Source: Candidatus Thiodiazotropha sp. (ex Codakia rugifera) (GTDB lineage Bacteria; Pseudomonadota; Gammaproteobacteria; Chromatiales; Chromatiaceae). Taken from it: DNA of 64,000 nucleotides. The notes under the pieces are model-generated. The model had not been told where the DNA came from. It searched no databases and worked only from the letters and a program-made list of their open reading frames with translations. The stretch spans positions 744,001-808,000 of the forward strand of contig JAHXHN010000003.1 of assembly GCA_025656675.1 (NCBI GenBank). Reading direction: 5' to 3'. Positions 42,788-53,109 of this stretch are shown here, in pieces (position 1 is the first letter of the stretch; each line of letters opens with the position of its first letter). Made by a program: the position numbers and the translations under genes.

Positions 42788-43963
42788 CTAGCCCGCGTCA
42801 GTCAAAGAGCGTACCGATAACACGCCATCGATGGAATTCAAGGTATCCAACAATTCATCTGATGGCTGCTGATCCACATCGAGCAGGGTCACTGCCACAT
42901 CATCTCGGGACTTATTGAGCATGTCCAGAATATTCAATCCCTCGTTTGCCAGATCGGTGGATATCTGACCCACCATATTGGGTACATTGCTGTTTACCAC
43001 GGCGATTCTATAACCACCGTTACGGGGCAGGTTGATGGCAGGAAAGTTTACTGAATTGGTGATATTACCATTTTCAAGAAAGTCTTTGACCTCTTCTGCC
43101 ACCATGATTGCACAGTTGTCTTCAGCCTCTTTGGTGGAGGCGCCAAGGTGCGGCAGGGTAATGACTCTCGGATTGTCTTTAAGCTGATTACTGGGGAAAT
43201 CGCACACATAGGCATAGAGGTGTCCACTCTCCAATGCAGCAACGGCCGCTTCATCATCGATAATCCCATCTCGCGCAAAATTGAGCAGTACTGATCCTGG
43301 CTTCATCAGCTTCAGACGATCAGCATTGATCATGTTAGCTGTAGAATCGGTGAGTGGCACATGGAAAGTTACGAAATCAGACTTAGAGAGCAGGTCATCC
43401 ACACTCAACGCCTGTTCCACCTCAGAGGCCAGCTTCCATGCACTCTGAACAGTAATGGTGGGATCATATCCAATCACATTCATGCCTAGTGCACGGCAGG
43501 CATTGGCAACCTTAACGCCAATGGCGCCGAGTCCGATGACACCCATTGTGCGACCCGGCAGTTCAAAACCGACAAAATTCTTCTTCCCCGACTCAACTTG
43601 CTTTGAGATGCCGCTATCATCTCCGGACAGATTGGTCGCAAACCGCCATGCCTGCCCTAGATTCCGCGCTGCCAGGAGAGCACCTGCGAGCACGAGCTCT
43701 TTTACGGCATTGGCATTTGCGCCAGGTGCGTTGAACACGGGTATACCCTTTTCAGTCATTTTCGGTACAGGGATATTGTTGACCCCTGCACCCGCCCTGC
43801 CAATCGCCTTTACGCTTTCTGGGATCTGCATATCATGCATTTTATAAGAGCGCAGCAAAAGTGCATCCGGGTGGGTTATTTCAGAGGCAACTTCGTAACT
43901 ATCACGTGGCAGGCGATCCAAACCAGCTACGGAAATATTATTTAAGGTTAAAATCTTATACAT
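42788..43963 (-). CDS. serA: D-3-phosphoglycerate dehydrogenase
   Basis: 391 residues, the short form with one ACT domain. Rossmann motif G-L-G-A-I-G-V-K-V-A; catalytic Arg in N-F-A-R-D-G, Glu in the D-D-E-A-A-V region, and His in L-P-H-L-G-A-S-T. The C-terminal ACT domain (about 315-391) begins Y-R-I-A-V-V-N and is the serine-sensing part. First step of serine synthesis. It sits 16 bp after serC, so steps one and two of the pathway are coupled inside an aromatic cluster. Confidence 0.96.
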   Translation of the reverse strand: MYKILTLNNISVAGLDRLPRDSYEVASEITHPDALLLRSYKMHDMQIPESVKAIGRAGAGVNNIPVPKMTEKGIPVFNAPGANANAVKELVLAGALLAARNLGQAWRFATNLSGDDSGISKQVESGKKNFVGFELPGRTMGVIGLGAIGVKVANACRALGMNVIGYDPTITVQSAWKLASEVEQALSVDDLLSKSDFVTFHVPLTDSTANMINADRLKLMKPGSVLLNFARDGIIDDEAAVAALESGHLYAYVCDFPSNQLKDNPRVITLPHLGASTKEAEDNCAIMVAEEVKDFLENGNITNSVNFPAINLPRNGGYRIAVVNSNVPNMVGQISTDLANEGLNILDMLNKSRDDVAVTLLDVDQQPSDELLDTLNSIDGVLSVRSLTDAG

Positions 43964-43979
43964 GTTATTTCTCTGCTAG

Positions 43980-45062
43980 TTAACCATTGACTCGTTCAAA
44001 CTCAACCATGAAATCTATCAATGCCTTGACGCCTGCTTCCGGCATGGCATTGTAAATACTGGCACGCATACCACCCACAGAGCGATGCCCCTTGAGTGTC
44101 TTGAGTCCTTCCGCACTCGCGCCCTCAATAAACTTACTGTCTAAAGCGGCATCAGCCAGAATAAACGGAACATTCATCCAGGAGCGACTATTAGGGGCTA
44201 CAGGATTGGCATAAAAGTCAGAGCTATCAATGGTGTCGTAGAGGGCATCTGCCTTGCGTTGATTAATCGCGGCCATGCCTGCCAGGCCACCTTTTCCCAA
44301 TACCCATTTGAAGACCAGTCCGGCCAGATACCAACCATAGGTAGGTGGCGTATTGTACATAGAACCGTTTTCGCTATGCGTCGTGTACTGAAACATCACC
44401 GGCGTGTCATCAACCGCATTTCCGATCAGATCTTCGCGTACAATCGCCAACGTCAGCCCGGCAGGTCCAATGTTCTTTTGTGCACCGGCGTAGATAATCC
44501 CAAACTGGGAGACATCGATAGGACGCGAGAGGATTGTTGACGAGAAATCAGCAATCAGAGGAACACTCCCGGTCTCCGGCACATAAGGAAACTCCACACC
44601 CTGTATGGTCTCGTTGGGTGTGTAGTGAACATAGGCTGCATCGCTGCTGAGATTCAGTTCTGCCTGCTCAGGCGTTGTTGTAAACTTTGTCTGTTCCGTG
44701 CTTGCCGCCAGGTTGACATCGGCATAACGCTTGGCTTCAGCAATCGCTTTTTTCGACCAGGAACCGGTATTGATGTAATCCACCGTACGATTGTCACGGG
44801 TCAAATTCATCGGCACCATGGCAAATTGGCTCGAGGCACCCCCCTGCAGAAACAGCACCTTGTAGTTCTCAGGTACCTGTAATAATGCGCGAAGATCAGC
44901 TTCGGCCTGCTCTGCAATGGACATGAACTCCTTCCCACGGTGGCTCATTTCCATCACCGACATTCCTGCGCCCTGCCAATCGAGCATCTCTTCCCTGGCT
45001 TGCTGTAGTACCTCTTCCGGCAACATCGCAGGACCGGCGCTAAAGTTAAAGACTCGTGACAT
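43980..45062 (-). CDS. serC: Phosphoserine aminotransferase
   Basis: 360 residues. Start [28 protein letters not shown]-lysine in [12 protein letters not shown]-terminal [11 protein letters not shown]. It makes phosphoserine from 3-phosphohydroxypyruvate and also serves pyridoxal phosphate synthesis. It follows gyrA with a 327-bp gap and leads the amino acid part of the cluster. Confidence 0.97.
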   Translation of the reverse strand: MSRVFNFSAGPAMLPEEVLQQAREEMLDWQGAGMSVMEMSHRGKEFMSIAEQAEADLRALLQVPENYKVLFLQGGASSQFAMVPMNLTRDNRTVDYINTGSWSKKAIAEAKRYADVNLAASTEQTKFTTTPEQAELNLSSDAAYVHYTPNETIQGVEFPYVPETGSVPLIADFSSTILSRPIDVSQFGIIYAGAQKNIGPAGLTLAIVREDLIGNAVDDTPVMFQYTTHSENGSMYNTPPTYGWYLAGLVFKWVLGKGGLAGMAAINQRKADALYDTIDSSDFYANPVAPNSRSWMNVPFILADAALDSKFIEGASAEGLKTLKGHRSVGGMRASIYNAMPEAGVKALIDFMVEFERVNG

Positions 45063-45389
45063 CTATAGCCTCTCAATCTCTTAAATAGTTAGGGTTATTA
45101 CGCTAAAAAAATATTTTCAAGGGCACACGCCACTGAATGGCTTAACCCAGGACTTCAACCTGAACCCAAGGGTTCAGGTTCAACTCGTTCGATTCCGTCG
45201 TCACCATTCGGGACTGGCCTGCGGACCTGTTCCAATGTCCAAGGAGAGCGTCGGGTATTTTAGCCTGGAAACAAGGCTAGGAATGGGGCGTATACTCGGT
45301 CTATTCAGCCCTTGTCTCAATGTTAAAAACAGAGAGAATAAGAAAACCAAAATGGAATAATTCATTACTCCAGAACCCTTTAGCAATAG
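45063..45389. other. gyrA-serC gap with perfect hairpin
   Basis: 327 bp without a credible gene. AACCTGAACCC (45157-45167) and GGGTTCAGGTT (45170-45180) are perfectly complementary with only AA between, giving a stem of at least 11 bp with a very tight turn. No T-run follows on either strand, so it is not a plain terminator; it could set the relative level of gyrA and serC messages. A promoter for serC should be here. Confidence 0.5.
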
Positions 45390-47966
45390 TCAGTCGCTGT
45401 CGGTGATACCTTCTGAATTCTCCTCGCCACCTTCATCTGAGTCGAGGTTTTCGATCCGCTCGACACCGATTAATTTCTCCTTCTTGCTGAGGCGAATCAT
45501 AATGACACCTTGGGTATTGCGTCCCATCTGCGAAATTTCGCTGACTCGGTTACGTACCAGCGTCCCGCCGTCTGAAATCATCATAATCTCGTCTTCATCG
45601 ATTACCTGAACCGAACCGACAACATTGCCATTGCGCTCAGAGGTCTGAATCGAGATGACTCCCTGACCACCCCGGCCATGGATTGGATATTCCTTAATAG
45701 GCGTACGTTTACCGAAACCGTTCTCAGTCACAGTCAGGACATCACCTTCGTCAGCAACGATCAGGGAGACGACATGATGCCCCTCTTCCAAACGAATGCC
45801 ACGGACACCACAGGCGGTGCGTCCCATTGCCCTGACCTTGGACTCTGAAAAGCGTACGGCCTTGCCGGTACTGCTGAAGAGAAGAATATCCTGCTCCCCA
45901 TCCGTGACGGCTACCCCAACCAGTTTGTCACCATCACGAAGATCCACGGCAATAATGCCATTGCTACGTGGTCGTGAGAAGGCCTCTAAAGGTGTCTTTT
46001 TCACGGTACCTGAACTGGTCGCCATGAAGACATAGCGGTCAGCCTCATAGTCACGCACAGGCAGAATTGCATTGATCTGCTCATCCCCATTCAGGGGCAA
46101 TAGGTTGACGATCGGCTTGCCACGGGCATTGCGTCCCGCTTGAGGCAACTCGTAGACCTTCAGCCAATAGACCTTACCCATGTTCGAGAAACAGAGAATG
46201 GTGTCATGGGTACTGGCAACGAAGAGTTTGTCGACAAAATCTTCATCCTTGGTTGCTGTTGCAATTTTGCCTTTGCCGCCTCGACGCTGAGCCTGATAGG
46301 TACTGATCGGTTGGGCTTTGGCATAGCCTGCATGAGAGAGTGTCACCACCACATCCTCTTCAGTGATCAGATCTTCCAGCGTGAGGTCAAGCCGGTTCTG
46401 GATGATTTCAGTACGACGCTCATCGCCATACTGCTCACGTATACTCAAGAGTTCTTCACGAATCACCTGCATCAGTCGATCAGGGCTGCCAAGAATATCA
46501 AGAAGACCGGCAATTTTATCCAGTAAATCCTCGAATTCCTTGATTATTTTATCTTGCTCTAGACCTGTGAGTCGGTGTAATCGCAGATCCAGGATCGCCT
46601 GGGCTTGGACCTCAGTCAGGCGATAGCCCTGTGTAGTGAGACCATACTCGTCAGACAGGTCTTCCGGCCGGGTACTGGAAGCACCGGTCCGTTCAAGCAT
46701 GGACTCGACCGTGCCCGACTGCCAATGACGTGCCAACAGTCCTTTCTTTGCCTCAGCCGGACTTGCGGCCTGCTTGATCAGCTGGATCACCTCATCGATA
46801 TTGGCCAGCGCCACGGCCAGGCCCTCCAGCACATGGGCGCGATCTCTCGCTTTGCGCAATTCGAATAGGGTACGGCGGGTTACCACCTCACGACGGTGGC
46901 GGATGAAAAACTCCAGCAGCTGCTTGAGATTAAGCAGGCGCGGCCGGCCATCCACCAAGGCCACCATATTGATACCGAAGACACTCTGCATAGCGGTCTG
47001 TTGAAAGAGGTTATTGAGCACCACCTCTGCCACTTCGCCACGGCGCAGCTCGATGACGATACGCATGCCATCCTTGTCGGATTCATCACGCAGTTCAGTA
47101 ATACCTTCGATTCGCTTATCTTTTACAAGCTCGGCAATCTTTTCAATCAGGCGGGCTTTGTTGACCTGATAGGGTAGCTCGTGGACGATGATCGTCTGTT
47201 TACCATTGCTGTCGTTGGTCTCTACCTCTGTGCGAGCACGCATATAGATTCTGCCGCGCCCGGTATGATAAGCCTCCTTGATACCGCTTGCGCCATTGAT
47301 CAGGCCAGCAGTAGGAAAATCAGGGCCCGGTAGATAGGGCATCAACTGGTCGATGGAAATTGAGGGATCATCGATCACCGCAACACAGGCATTGATCACT
47401 TCAGTGAGATTGTGAGGTGGTACATTGGTGGCCATCCCCACTGCAATACCCGCCGAACCGTTGATCAGCAGATTGGGTATGCGCGCCGGTAATACCGCAG
47501 GTTCACGCTCGGTTTCGTCATAGTTGGTAACAAAATCGACCGTCTCCTTGTCCAGATCATCCAGCATGGTGTGGGCAATGCGGGCCATGCGTACTTCGGT
47601 ATATCGCATGGCTGCAGGGGAATCGCCGTCCACGGAACCAAAATTACCCTGCCCATCGACAAGCATGTATCGCATTGAAAACGGCTGCGCCATGCGCACG
47701 ATGGTGTCGTAAACTGCAGTATCACCATGGGGATGATATTTACCGATCACATCACCCACGATGCGTGCAGACTTCTTATAAGCCTTGTTCCAATCGTTAC
47801 CCAATTCGTTCATCGCGTAGAGCACACGACGGTGGACAGGTTTAAGTCCATCTCGAACATCTGGCAGTGCCCGACCCACGATAACGCTCATTGCGTAATC
47901 CAGGTAGGATTGTCGCATCTCGTCTTCGAGATTGACGGGGAGTACTTCTTTGGCGAATTCGGTCAT
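45390..47966 (-). CDS. gyrA: DNA gyrase subunit A
   Basis: 858 residues. The catalytic Tyr122 is in A-M-R-Y-T-E. The quinolone-determining segment reads [10 protein letters not shown] (Thr83, Asp87), so position 83 is Thr rather than the Ser of E. coli, as in wild-type Pseudomonas. The C-terminal wrapping domain has the GyrA box Q-R-R-G-G-K-G and beta-pinwheel blades, and ends in an acidic tail (D-S-D-E-G-G-E-E-N). With GyrB it introduces negative supercoils. First gene of the long minus-strand cluster. Confidence 0.98.
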   Translation of the reverse strand: MTEFAKEVLPVNLEDEMRQSYLDYAMSVIVGRALPDVRDGLKPVHRRVLYAMNELGNDWNKAYKKSARIVGDVIGKYHPHGDTAVYDTIVRMAQPFSMRYMLVDGQGNFGSVDGDSPAAMRYTEVRMARIAHTMLDDLDKETVDFVTNYDETEREPAVLPARIPNLLINGSAGIAVGMATNVPPHNLTEVINACVAVIDDPSISIDQLMPYLPGPDFPTAGLINGASGIKEAYHTGRGRIYMRARTEVETNDSNGKQTIIVHELPYQVNKARLIEKIAELVKDKRIEGITELRDESDKDGMRIVIELRRGEVAEVVLNNLFQQTAMQSVFGINMVALVDGRPRLLNLKQLLEFFIRHRREVVTRRTLFELRKARDRAHVLEGLAVALANIDEVIQLIKQAASPAEAKKGLLARHWQSGTVESMLERTGASSTRPEDLSDEYGLTTQGYRLTEVQAQAILDLRLHRLTGLEQDKIIKEFEDLLDKIAGLLDILGSPDRLMQVIREELLSIREQYGDERRTEIIQNRLDLTLEDLITEEDVVVTLSHAGYAKAQPISTYQAQRRGGKGKIATATKDEDFVDKLFVASTHDTILCFSNMGKVYWLKVYELPQAGRNARGKPIVNLLPLNGDEQINAILPVRDYEADRYVFMATSSGTVKKTPLEAFSRPRSNGIIAVDLRDGDKLVGVAVTDGEQDILLFSSTGKAVRFSESKVRAMGRTACGVRGIRLEEGHHVVSLIVADEGDVLTVTENGFGKRTPIKEYPIHGRGGQGVISIQTSERNGNVVGSVQVIDEDEIMMISDGGTLVRNRVSEISQMGRNTQGVIMIRLSKKEKLIGVERIENLDSDEGGEENSEGITDSD

Positions 47967-48057
47967 CTGTTTTTACTTACTTTCGCAATCGCCCTAACCG
48001 ATTCTGTAGGGCGTCAGAAAAAGCGCATTGTATCATAGCCCCCTGACACTGTGTTGT

Positions 48058-48088
48058 ATAAAAAACGCCTGAAATCTAATTTCAGAGG
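48058..48088 (-). terminator. Rho-independent terminator after mtnA
   Basis: On the minus strand CTGAAAT-TAG-ATTTCAG (48069-48085) forms a tight stem and is followed by GCG and TTTTTTAT. It lies 11 nt after the mtnA stop and separates mtnA from gyrA. Confidence 0.8.
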
Positions 48089-48096
48089 CTCTCAGG

Positions 48097-49161
48097 TTAA
48101 TCCATCAGAAGTTTTTGCATCTTTTTCTTATTTGGCGAGAATACAACCCCCCTCTCTGTAACGATCGCATCCACCAATTCAGCCGGGGTGACATCAAACA
48201 CCGGATTCCATACTCCCGCACCTTGTGCAGCAATCTGTCGGCCACCACAAAACAGCAACTCATCTCCGCTCCTCACCTCGAGCGGTATCTCCTCCCCTGA
48301 AGCGAGACTCATATCGATCGTTGAGGTCGGTGCTGCCACCATTACCTTAACCCCATGATACTTCGCAGCCACTGCCAGACTATAGGTACCTATCTTATTG
48401 GCCACGTCACCATTGGCAGCAATCCGGTCCGACCCCACAACCACCCAATTCACCCCCCCTTGTGCCATACGATGTGCAGCCGCACCATCGGCCAGCAGGG
48501 TGACCGGTATACCATCTTGCAACAGCTCCCAGGCAGTCAATCGAGCCCCTTGTAACCAGGGACGGGTCTCATCGGCAAAAACCTCCCGGATCAAACCCTT
48601 GCCATGTGCGGCACGTATAACACCCAAAGCAGTCCCATAACCACCCGTTGCAAGTGCTCCGGCATTACAATGCGTGATGACGCCTGCATTGGGTTTAATC
48701 AGGGCTGCACCCAGCTCGCCCATTCTCCGGTTAGCCTTGATGTCTTCATCATGGATCGAGATTGCCTCTTGCAGCAGTGATTCAGTAGGATCCTCCATTG
48801 CTGACAGGTCATTGATCAATCCCTCCATCCTGTCCAACGCCCAGAAGAGGTTGACTGCTGTCGGCCTGGATCGTCGTAATCTATCGAGATCGACACGAAT
48901 CGTGGATTGCCAGCGTTGCGTTGATGATTGATAGGCTGCCCGCCCTGCCAGAACCACCCCATAGGCTGCAGTGATGCCGATTGCCGGTGCACCACGCACA
49001 ACCATGTCATGAATAGCCTGTGCGGTTTCTGATGCACAACTCAGCTCAATAAATTCCACCCGCTCGGGCAGCACCCGCTGATCAAGTAAAAAAAAATGCC
49101 CATCATGCCAGATGATCGCATCATCGGCCGTTGCCTGGGCGGCAAAATCGGTTAGATCCAT
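48097..49161 (-). CDS. mtnA: S-methyl-5-thioribose-1-phosphate isomerase
   Basis: 354 residues. It converts methylthioribose 1-phosphate to methylthioribulose 1-phosphate in methionine salvage. Motifs: [16 protein letters not shown], catalytic Cys in [10 protein letters not shown], and Asp in [18 protein letters not shown]. No other salvage genes (mtnB, C, D) are near. The divergent gene at 49294 encodes an MTA/SAH-type deaminase, a metabolically related partner, and the two share a 132-bp gap. Confidence 0.95.
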   Translation of the reverse strand: MDLTDFAAQATADDAIIWHDGHFFLLDQRVLPERVEFIELSCASETAQAIHDMVVRGAPAIGITAAYGVVLAGRAAYQSSTQRWQSTIRVDLDRLRRSRPTAVNLFWALDRMEGLINDLSAMEDPTESLLQEAISIHDEDIKANRRMGELGAALIKPNAGVITHCNAGALATGGYGTALGVIRAAHGKGLIREVFADETRPWLQGARLTAWELLQDGIPVTLLADGAAAHRMAQGGVNWVVVGSDRIAANGDVANKIGTYSLAVAAKYHGVKVMVAAPTSTIDMSLASGEEIPLEVRSGDELLFCGGRQIAAQGAGVWNPVFDVTPAELVDAIVTERGVVFSPNKKKMQKLLMD

Positions 49162-49293
49162 TGTGAGACACCATTAAGATAGGTTGTTATTAACCCAACG
49201 ACCTTATCTGTCGCATTCAGGATTAATACAATTGCATTTTTAATTGAACCAAGTGTAGTGTCTCATATAGTTCATTGAATTCAGAGACACTCG

Positions 49294-50625
49294 ATGCCAG
49301 TACAGGTTGATCAACTTATTCACCCCGAATGGATCATTCCGGTTATTCCGGAAAACCTGATCCTGACTGAACATTCCCTTGTTGTGAAAGGGGGGCGAAT
49401 CGATGCCATCCTGCCGACAGAACAGGCGAAACTGCACTACCAAACTGATCAAGATATTGCCTTACCTGGGCAGGTTCTTATACCTGGACTGGTCAATACC
49501 CATACCCATGCAGCGATGGCCCTGCTCAGAGGCCTGGCCGACGATATGCCGCTGATGACCTGGCTGAATGAACATATCTGGCCGGCCGAAGCAAAATGGG
49601 TGAATGAAGAGTTTATCCATGACGGCAGCCAACTGGCGATTGCAGAGATGCTTCTCAGTGGTACCACCTGTTTCAACGACATGTACTTTTTTCCCGATAT
49701 TACAGGTCGTGTTGCCAATCAAGCAGGTATCCGCGCCGTACTCGGCTTGATCGTCATCGATTTCCCCTCTGCCTGGGCCAGTGACGGCGATGATTACTTA
49801 CATAAAGGGTTGCAGGTACATGATCAATTTCGCACCAACCCGCTGATTCATACAGCTTTTGCACCCCATGCACCCTACTCTGTCGCCAACCCGGTGCTGG
49901 AGCAAATTCGCACCTTTGCAGATGAACTTGAAATACCGATCCACATGCATGTCCATGAGACCCATGATGAAATCGTACAAGGATTGCAAAACCATGGCAG
50001 CCGCCCACTTGCACGCTTAGACACCCTGGGTCTGTTATCCCCGTCACTGGCAGCCGTGCATATGACCCACCTGGAGAAACAAGAGATCGACCTGTTTGCC
50101 GCAAGTGGCGCTCATGTTGTGCATTGTCCTGAATCCAACCAAAAACTGGCCAGTGGCTTTTGTCCTGTAGCAGAGCTTATTGGGGCTGGCATCAATGTAG
50201 CGCTTGGTACCGATGGCGCTGCCAGTAATAACGATCTCGATATGCTCAGTGAAATGCGCGGCGCAGCACTGCTGGCAAAGGGTGTTGCAGGCAATGCCAG
50301 TACACTGCCTGCCGCCAAGGCACTTTCGATGGCAACCATCAATGGTGCTGCGGCACTTGGTCTGCAGCAGGAGACCGGCTCCCTGGAAGTGGGAAAATCG
50401 GCGGATATGATCGCAGTCGATCTGAACCGGATAAACACACAACCCGTCTATCATCCCATTTCCCAGTTGGTCTACGCAGCTGGGCGCGAGCAGGTCACCC
50501 ACGTTTGGGTAGCAGGACGCCTACTGGTCAGCGAAGGCAGACTCACAACGCTTGATGAGGACCGGCTGATCGACCGCACAAACCAATGGCGGGATCGTAT
50601 TTTGGCTGCAGATGCCGACCAGTAA
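49294..50625 (+). CDS. mtaD: TRZ/ATZ-family amidohydrolase, MTA/SAH deaminase type
   Basis: 443 residues, metal-dependent amidohydrolase. Metal His pair in V-N-T-H-T-H-A-A-M; further H-V-H-E-T (metal His), A-V-H-M-T-H, and the catalytic Asp in L-G-T-D-G-A-A-S-N-N. In Pseudomonas the gene in this position (before ubiG) deaminates methylthioadenosine to methylthioinosine. Its divergent partner mtnA belongs to the same salvage theme. SAH or another purine remains possible as substrate. Confidence 0.87.
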   Translation: MPVQVDQLIHPEWIIPVIPENLILTEHSLVVKGGRIDAILPTEQAKLHYQTDQDIALPGQVLIPGLVNTHTHAAMALLRGLADDMPLMTWLNEHIWPAEAKWVNEEFIHDGSQLAIAEMLLSGTTCFNDMYFFPDITGRVANQAGIRAVLGLIVIDFPSAWASDGDDYLHKGLQVHDQFRTNPLIHTAFAPHAPYSVANPVLEQIRTFADELEIPIHMHVHETHDEIVQGLQNHGSRPLARLDTLGLLSPSLAAVHMTHLEKQEIDLFAASGAHVVHCPESNQKLASGFCPVAELIGAGINVALGTDGAASNNDLDMLSEMRGAALLAKGVAGNASTLPAAKALSMATINGAAALGLQQETGSLEVGKSADMIAVDLNRINTQPVYHPISQLVYAAGREQVTHVWVAGRLLVSEGRLTTLDEDRLIDRTNQWRDRILAADADQ

Positions 50626-50696
50626 GGAGATTAAGCCTCCGCCACCATCCTTGACTGACGGGTTATGGAGTGTGACTGGCATACAATTCCTGGGGT

Positions 50697-51575
50697 TTAA
50701 TGCTTGGCCAGGGACTCCCTAATAAACCGTTTCCATTCATCCAGACGCTTCTGCAGCAGCAGCATGCCGTCAAAGTAGGGGACCACTTGGTTCTTGCTGA
50801 TGATCTCCCGGCCTTTTGGGCCCAAAGCGAACTGAATAAACCGATCGGCCTCCCGACTGTTGGGAGAGTTCTTGCTGAGTACCAGAAATAATGGGCGATA
50901 GAGCAGATAGTTACCCGTACGGATGTTCTCAAAACTCGGATCCCTGCCTTCCAGCTTGAGAATCTTGAAGTTCCGCTTATGGGCACTGGCAATGCCGGTG
51001 ACCGCAATAGCATTGCGATTCTGTTCCACGGCTTTCTCCAGGGGACCTGAAGAAGGGAACTCATACTCACTCTTGAATTCAACCTCCGGGCTTTCGAACA
51101 GATGCTTGCGCAGGGTGTAACCAACTCCTGAAATCTTCCCCTTGCGGATCAGCAGCTCCAGTGGCTGATCCTCCCCACCCAGTTGCGACCAGTTGGTGAT
51201 CTTGCCCAGATAGAGATCACGCAGTTGCGGCAGGCTGATCGAATCGAGGGGATTGGACTTGTGCACCACGACTACCAGTGCATCCCAGGCTACGGGAATC
51301 ATGCTGGCTCCGGCTTCTTCCCGATTGCGTTTCAGGGTGTAGCGGCAGGCCCCACCGATATCCGCTTGCCTGGCGGCAATGGCACGAATCCCTTTGGTCG
51401 CCCCCCCTCCGGAGATGTTGATGCTGACCCCAGTCTCCAGTTCATAGGCGGCAGCCAAATCGGCCATAAAGGCATTGCGAGTGATGCCACAGCCTACCCA
51501 GGAGAGCTCCAGGGCTTGTACGCTAAATGGTAAAAGTGCCAAAAACAGCAGGCACAATAAAAATTGACGACTCAA
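50697..51575 (-). CDS. PstS-like periplasmic phosphate-binding protein
   Basis: 292 residues with a signal peptide (F-L-L-C-L-L-F-L-A-L-L-P-F-S-V-Q-A-L). The mature part is of the PBP type II phosphate-binding family: I-N-I-S-G-G-G-A-T-K-G-I, D-I-G-G-A-C-R-Y, V-V-H-K-S-N-P-L-D and I-T-N-W-S-Q-L-G-G. Unlike classical PstS it carries no transporter operon; pstCAB are not adjacent. Family members without a transporter can act in signalling or as alternative scavengers. A triple Pho box lies 370 bp upstream but faces the other way. Confidence 0.8.
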   Translation of the reverse strand: MSRQFLLCLLFLALLPFSVQALELSWVGCGITRNAFMADLAAAYELETGVSINISGGGATKGIRAIAARQADIGGACRYTLKRNREEAGASMIPVAWDALVVVVHKSNPLDSISLPQLRDLYLGKITNWSQLGGEDQPLELLIRKGKISGVGYTLRKHLFESPEVEFKSEYEFPSSGPLEKAVEQNRNAIAVTGIASAHKRNFKILKLEGRDPSFENIRTGNYLLYRPLFLVLSKNSPNSREADRFIQFALGPKGREIISKNQVVPYFDGMLLLQKRLDEWKRFIRESLAKH

Positions 51576-52046
51576 TATAGTACTCCGTTTCAGAAAGAAG
51601 GATGATCCATTTTCTACCCAAGTCTAGTGGAAATATACAGTTTCGAAACACCCAGTCGCCCACTTATCACCCAGCGGCTTGATAGCATTTTATACTGTTA
51701 ACTCAACAATACTGCCCTGATGAACCCGTAAAAGTAGCCACTTGAAACAAAAGATGATTCATTGGGTGTCAATAGGGTTATTTGGATTGGCCCACTAACA
51801 TACTGACATAGGGTGAATTACCAGCTCCCTGGGAACTGTTTGAATACCTTTGCGCCCCTCCCTGCGTGAAGACAGATGCTACCTCTTTCAAAGTGTAATT
51901 GTTTGATTGATAGTGGATAATGAGATATACGTCAACTTGACCTCCCGGTGTCATAGCTTTGTCATTCCGGTGTCATAATAGGGTGAAACCCATAGCTAAC
52001 TGTACACGGAGCACCGGCAGAGAAAAGCACTTGGTGATACGATATA
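51576..52046. other. Gene-free interval carrying a Pho box
   Basis: Between the PstS-like gene (leftward) and a small rightward ORF. Apart from the PhoB-type repeats at 51949-51976 I see no genes or further repeats in it. Confidence 0.5.
51949..51976 (+). promoter_or_regulatory. Triple Pho box (PhoB binding site)
   Basis: Three copies of TGTCAT start at 51949, 51960 and 51971, exactly 11 bp apart, each preceded by G or T. This is the tandem spacing of PhoB half-sites. Orientation favours a rightward promoter about 20-30 bp on, hence the 52047 ORF and possibly ubiG. PhoB and PhoR are encoded at 32.9-35.0 kb. Confidence 0.7.
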
Positions 52047-52331
52047 GTGCATCATGCACTTGCCGATATTCGAAAGCTGTTCGTCAACGCGCAAAGTGCT
52101 AAAGACCCGCTACTGGAGGAGCCACGCCACATCGGCCAACAAGAGACCGGAGCGGTCATTGACATGCTGGTTCAGTGGTTACAACTGTGTGTCAGCATCA
52201 CTCAACCGGTATATCAATCCGTTTCACAACTGGATAATGCGGTGGCCCATGAAGCGTATATGTTTTGTATGGGTATGAAAATGCGTATGTGTACTGTCGA
52301 AACGGTAACAAAACCATACTGTAAAAAATGA
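52047..52331 (+). CDS. Small hypothetical protein downstream of the Pho box
   Basis: 94 residues starting at a GTG, with a weak GGTGA about 10 nt upstream. Soluble, no signal peptide, two or three probable helices; a C-terminal Met/Cys-rich stretch (M-F-C-M-G-M-K-M-R-M-C). No family recognised. Another frame (52054-52278) is open over the same DNA, so coding is uncertain. The best argument is its position 70 bp after a clear Pho box and 61 bp ahead of ubiG. It could equally be a PhoB-controlled untranslated RNA or leader. Confidence 0.35.
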   Translation: MHHALADIRKLFVNAQSAKDPLLEEPRHIGQQETGAVIDMLVQWLQLCVSITQPVYQSVSQLDNAVAHEAYMFCMGMKMRMCTVETVTKPYCKK

Positions 52332-52392
52332 ATGATTTCATCGATTATCCAAGTTACAAGTTGAAGATTGGTCACAGGAATTACCTAATACG

Positions 52393-53103
52393 ATGAGCAC
52401 TGAACAGATAAATGTCGACCATGCAGAGGTTAGCAAGTTCGAAGAGCTTGCATCACGTTGGTGGGACCCGCACAGTGAATTCAAGCCACTGCATGAGATC
52501 AATCCTCTCAGGCTGGACTATATTCAGCAGCTTGCACCTCTGGCCGGTAAAAAGGTACTCGATGTTGGCTGTGGCGGTGGTATTCTATCGGAGAGCATGG
52601 CTGCTTGCGGCGCCCATGTAACGGGCATCGACATGGGCGATGCTCCGCTTCAGGTTGCCAGATTGCATCTCTTGGAATCGGGATTAGAGGTCAATTATGA
52701 ACGCATCCCAGTTGAGCAGCTTGCAGACAAACAACCAGACAGCTTCGATGTAGTCACGTGCATGGAGATGCTGGAGCATGTACCTGACCCGGCATCTGTA
52801 GTAAAAGCTTGTGCAACAGCCGTAAAACCGGGTGGCAACCTCTTTTTCTCTACCATCAATCGTAATCCTAAAGCCTATTTGTTTGCTATCGTCGGCGCGG
52901 AATACCTATTGAAATTGCTGCCCAAGGGCACTCACGACTATGCGAAATTCATTCGTCCCTCTGAACTTCACGCCTGGATGCGTGATGCTGGACTCACCAG
53001 TTGCGGTATGACCGGACTGAGTTACAATCCGCTCACCCAAACCTACAAACTGGGTGAAGACGTTGATGTTAACTATTTGATAGCTGCATCGAGAGAACGC
53101 TGA
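52393..53103 (+). CDS. ubiG: Ubiquinone biosynthesis O-methyltransferase
   Basis: 236 residues, class I SAM methyltransferase. Start [11 protein letters not shown] is the UbiG signature; SAM motif [13 protein letters not shown] near 52-64; acidic post-motif [14 protein letters not shown]. It methylates both O-positions in ubiquinone assembly, so the organism respires with ubiquinone. It is 6 bp ahead of the HAD phosphatase gene. Confidence 0.96.
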   Translation: MSTEQINVDHAEVSKFEELASRWWDPHSEFKPLHEINPLRLDYIQQLAPLAGKKVLDVGCGGGILSESMAACGAHVTGIDMGDAPLQVARLHLLESGLEVNYERIPVEQLADKQPDSFDVVTCMEMLEHVPDPASVVKACATAVKPGGNLFFSTINRNPKAYLFAIVGAEYLLKLLPKGTHDYAKFIRPSELHAWMRDAGLTSCGMTGLSYNPLTQTYKLGEDVDVNYLIAASRER

Positions 53104-53109
53104 CCAACA

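Noticed and set aside
45201-45386. A 61-codon frame with a hydrophobic start in the gyrA-serC gap
   Set aside because: No ribosome site, no homologue recognised, and the region looks like a leader; too short to support.
51576-52392. Possible PhoB control of the PstS-like gene
   Set aside because: The Pho box is about 370 bp from its start and in the opposite direction, so I assign it to the rightward transcript instead.
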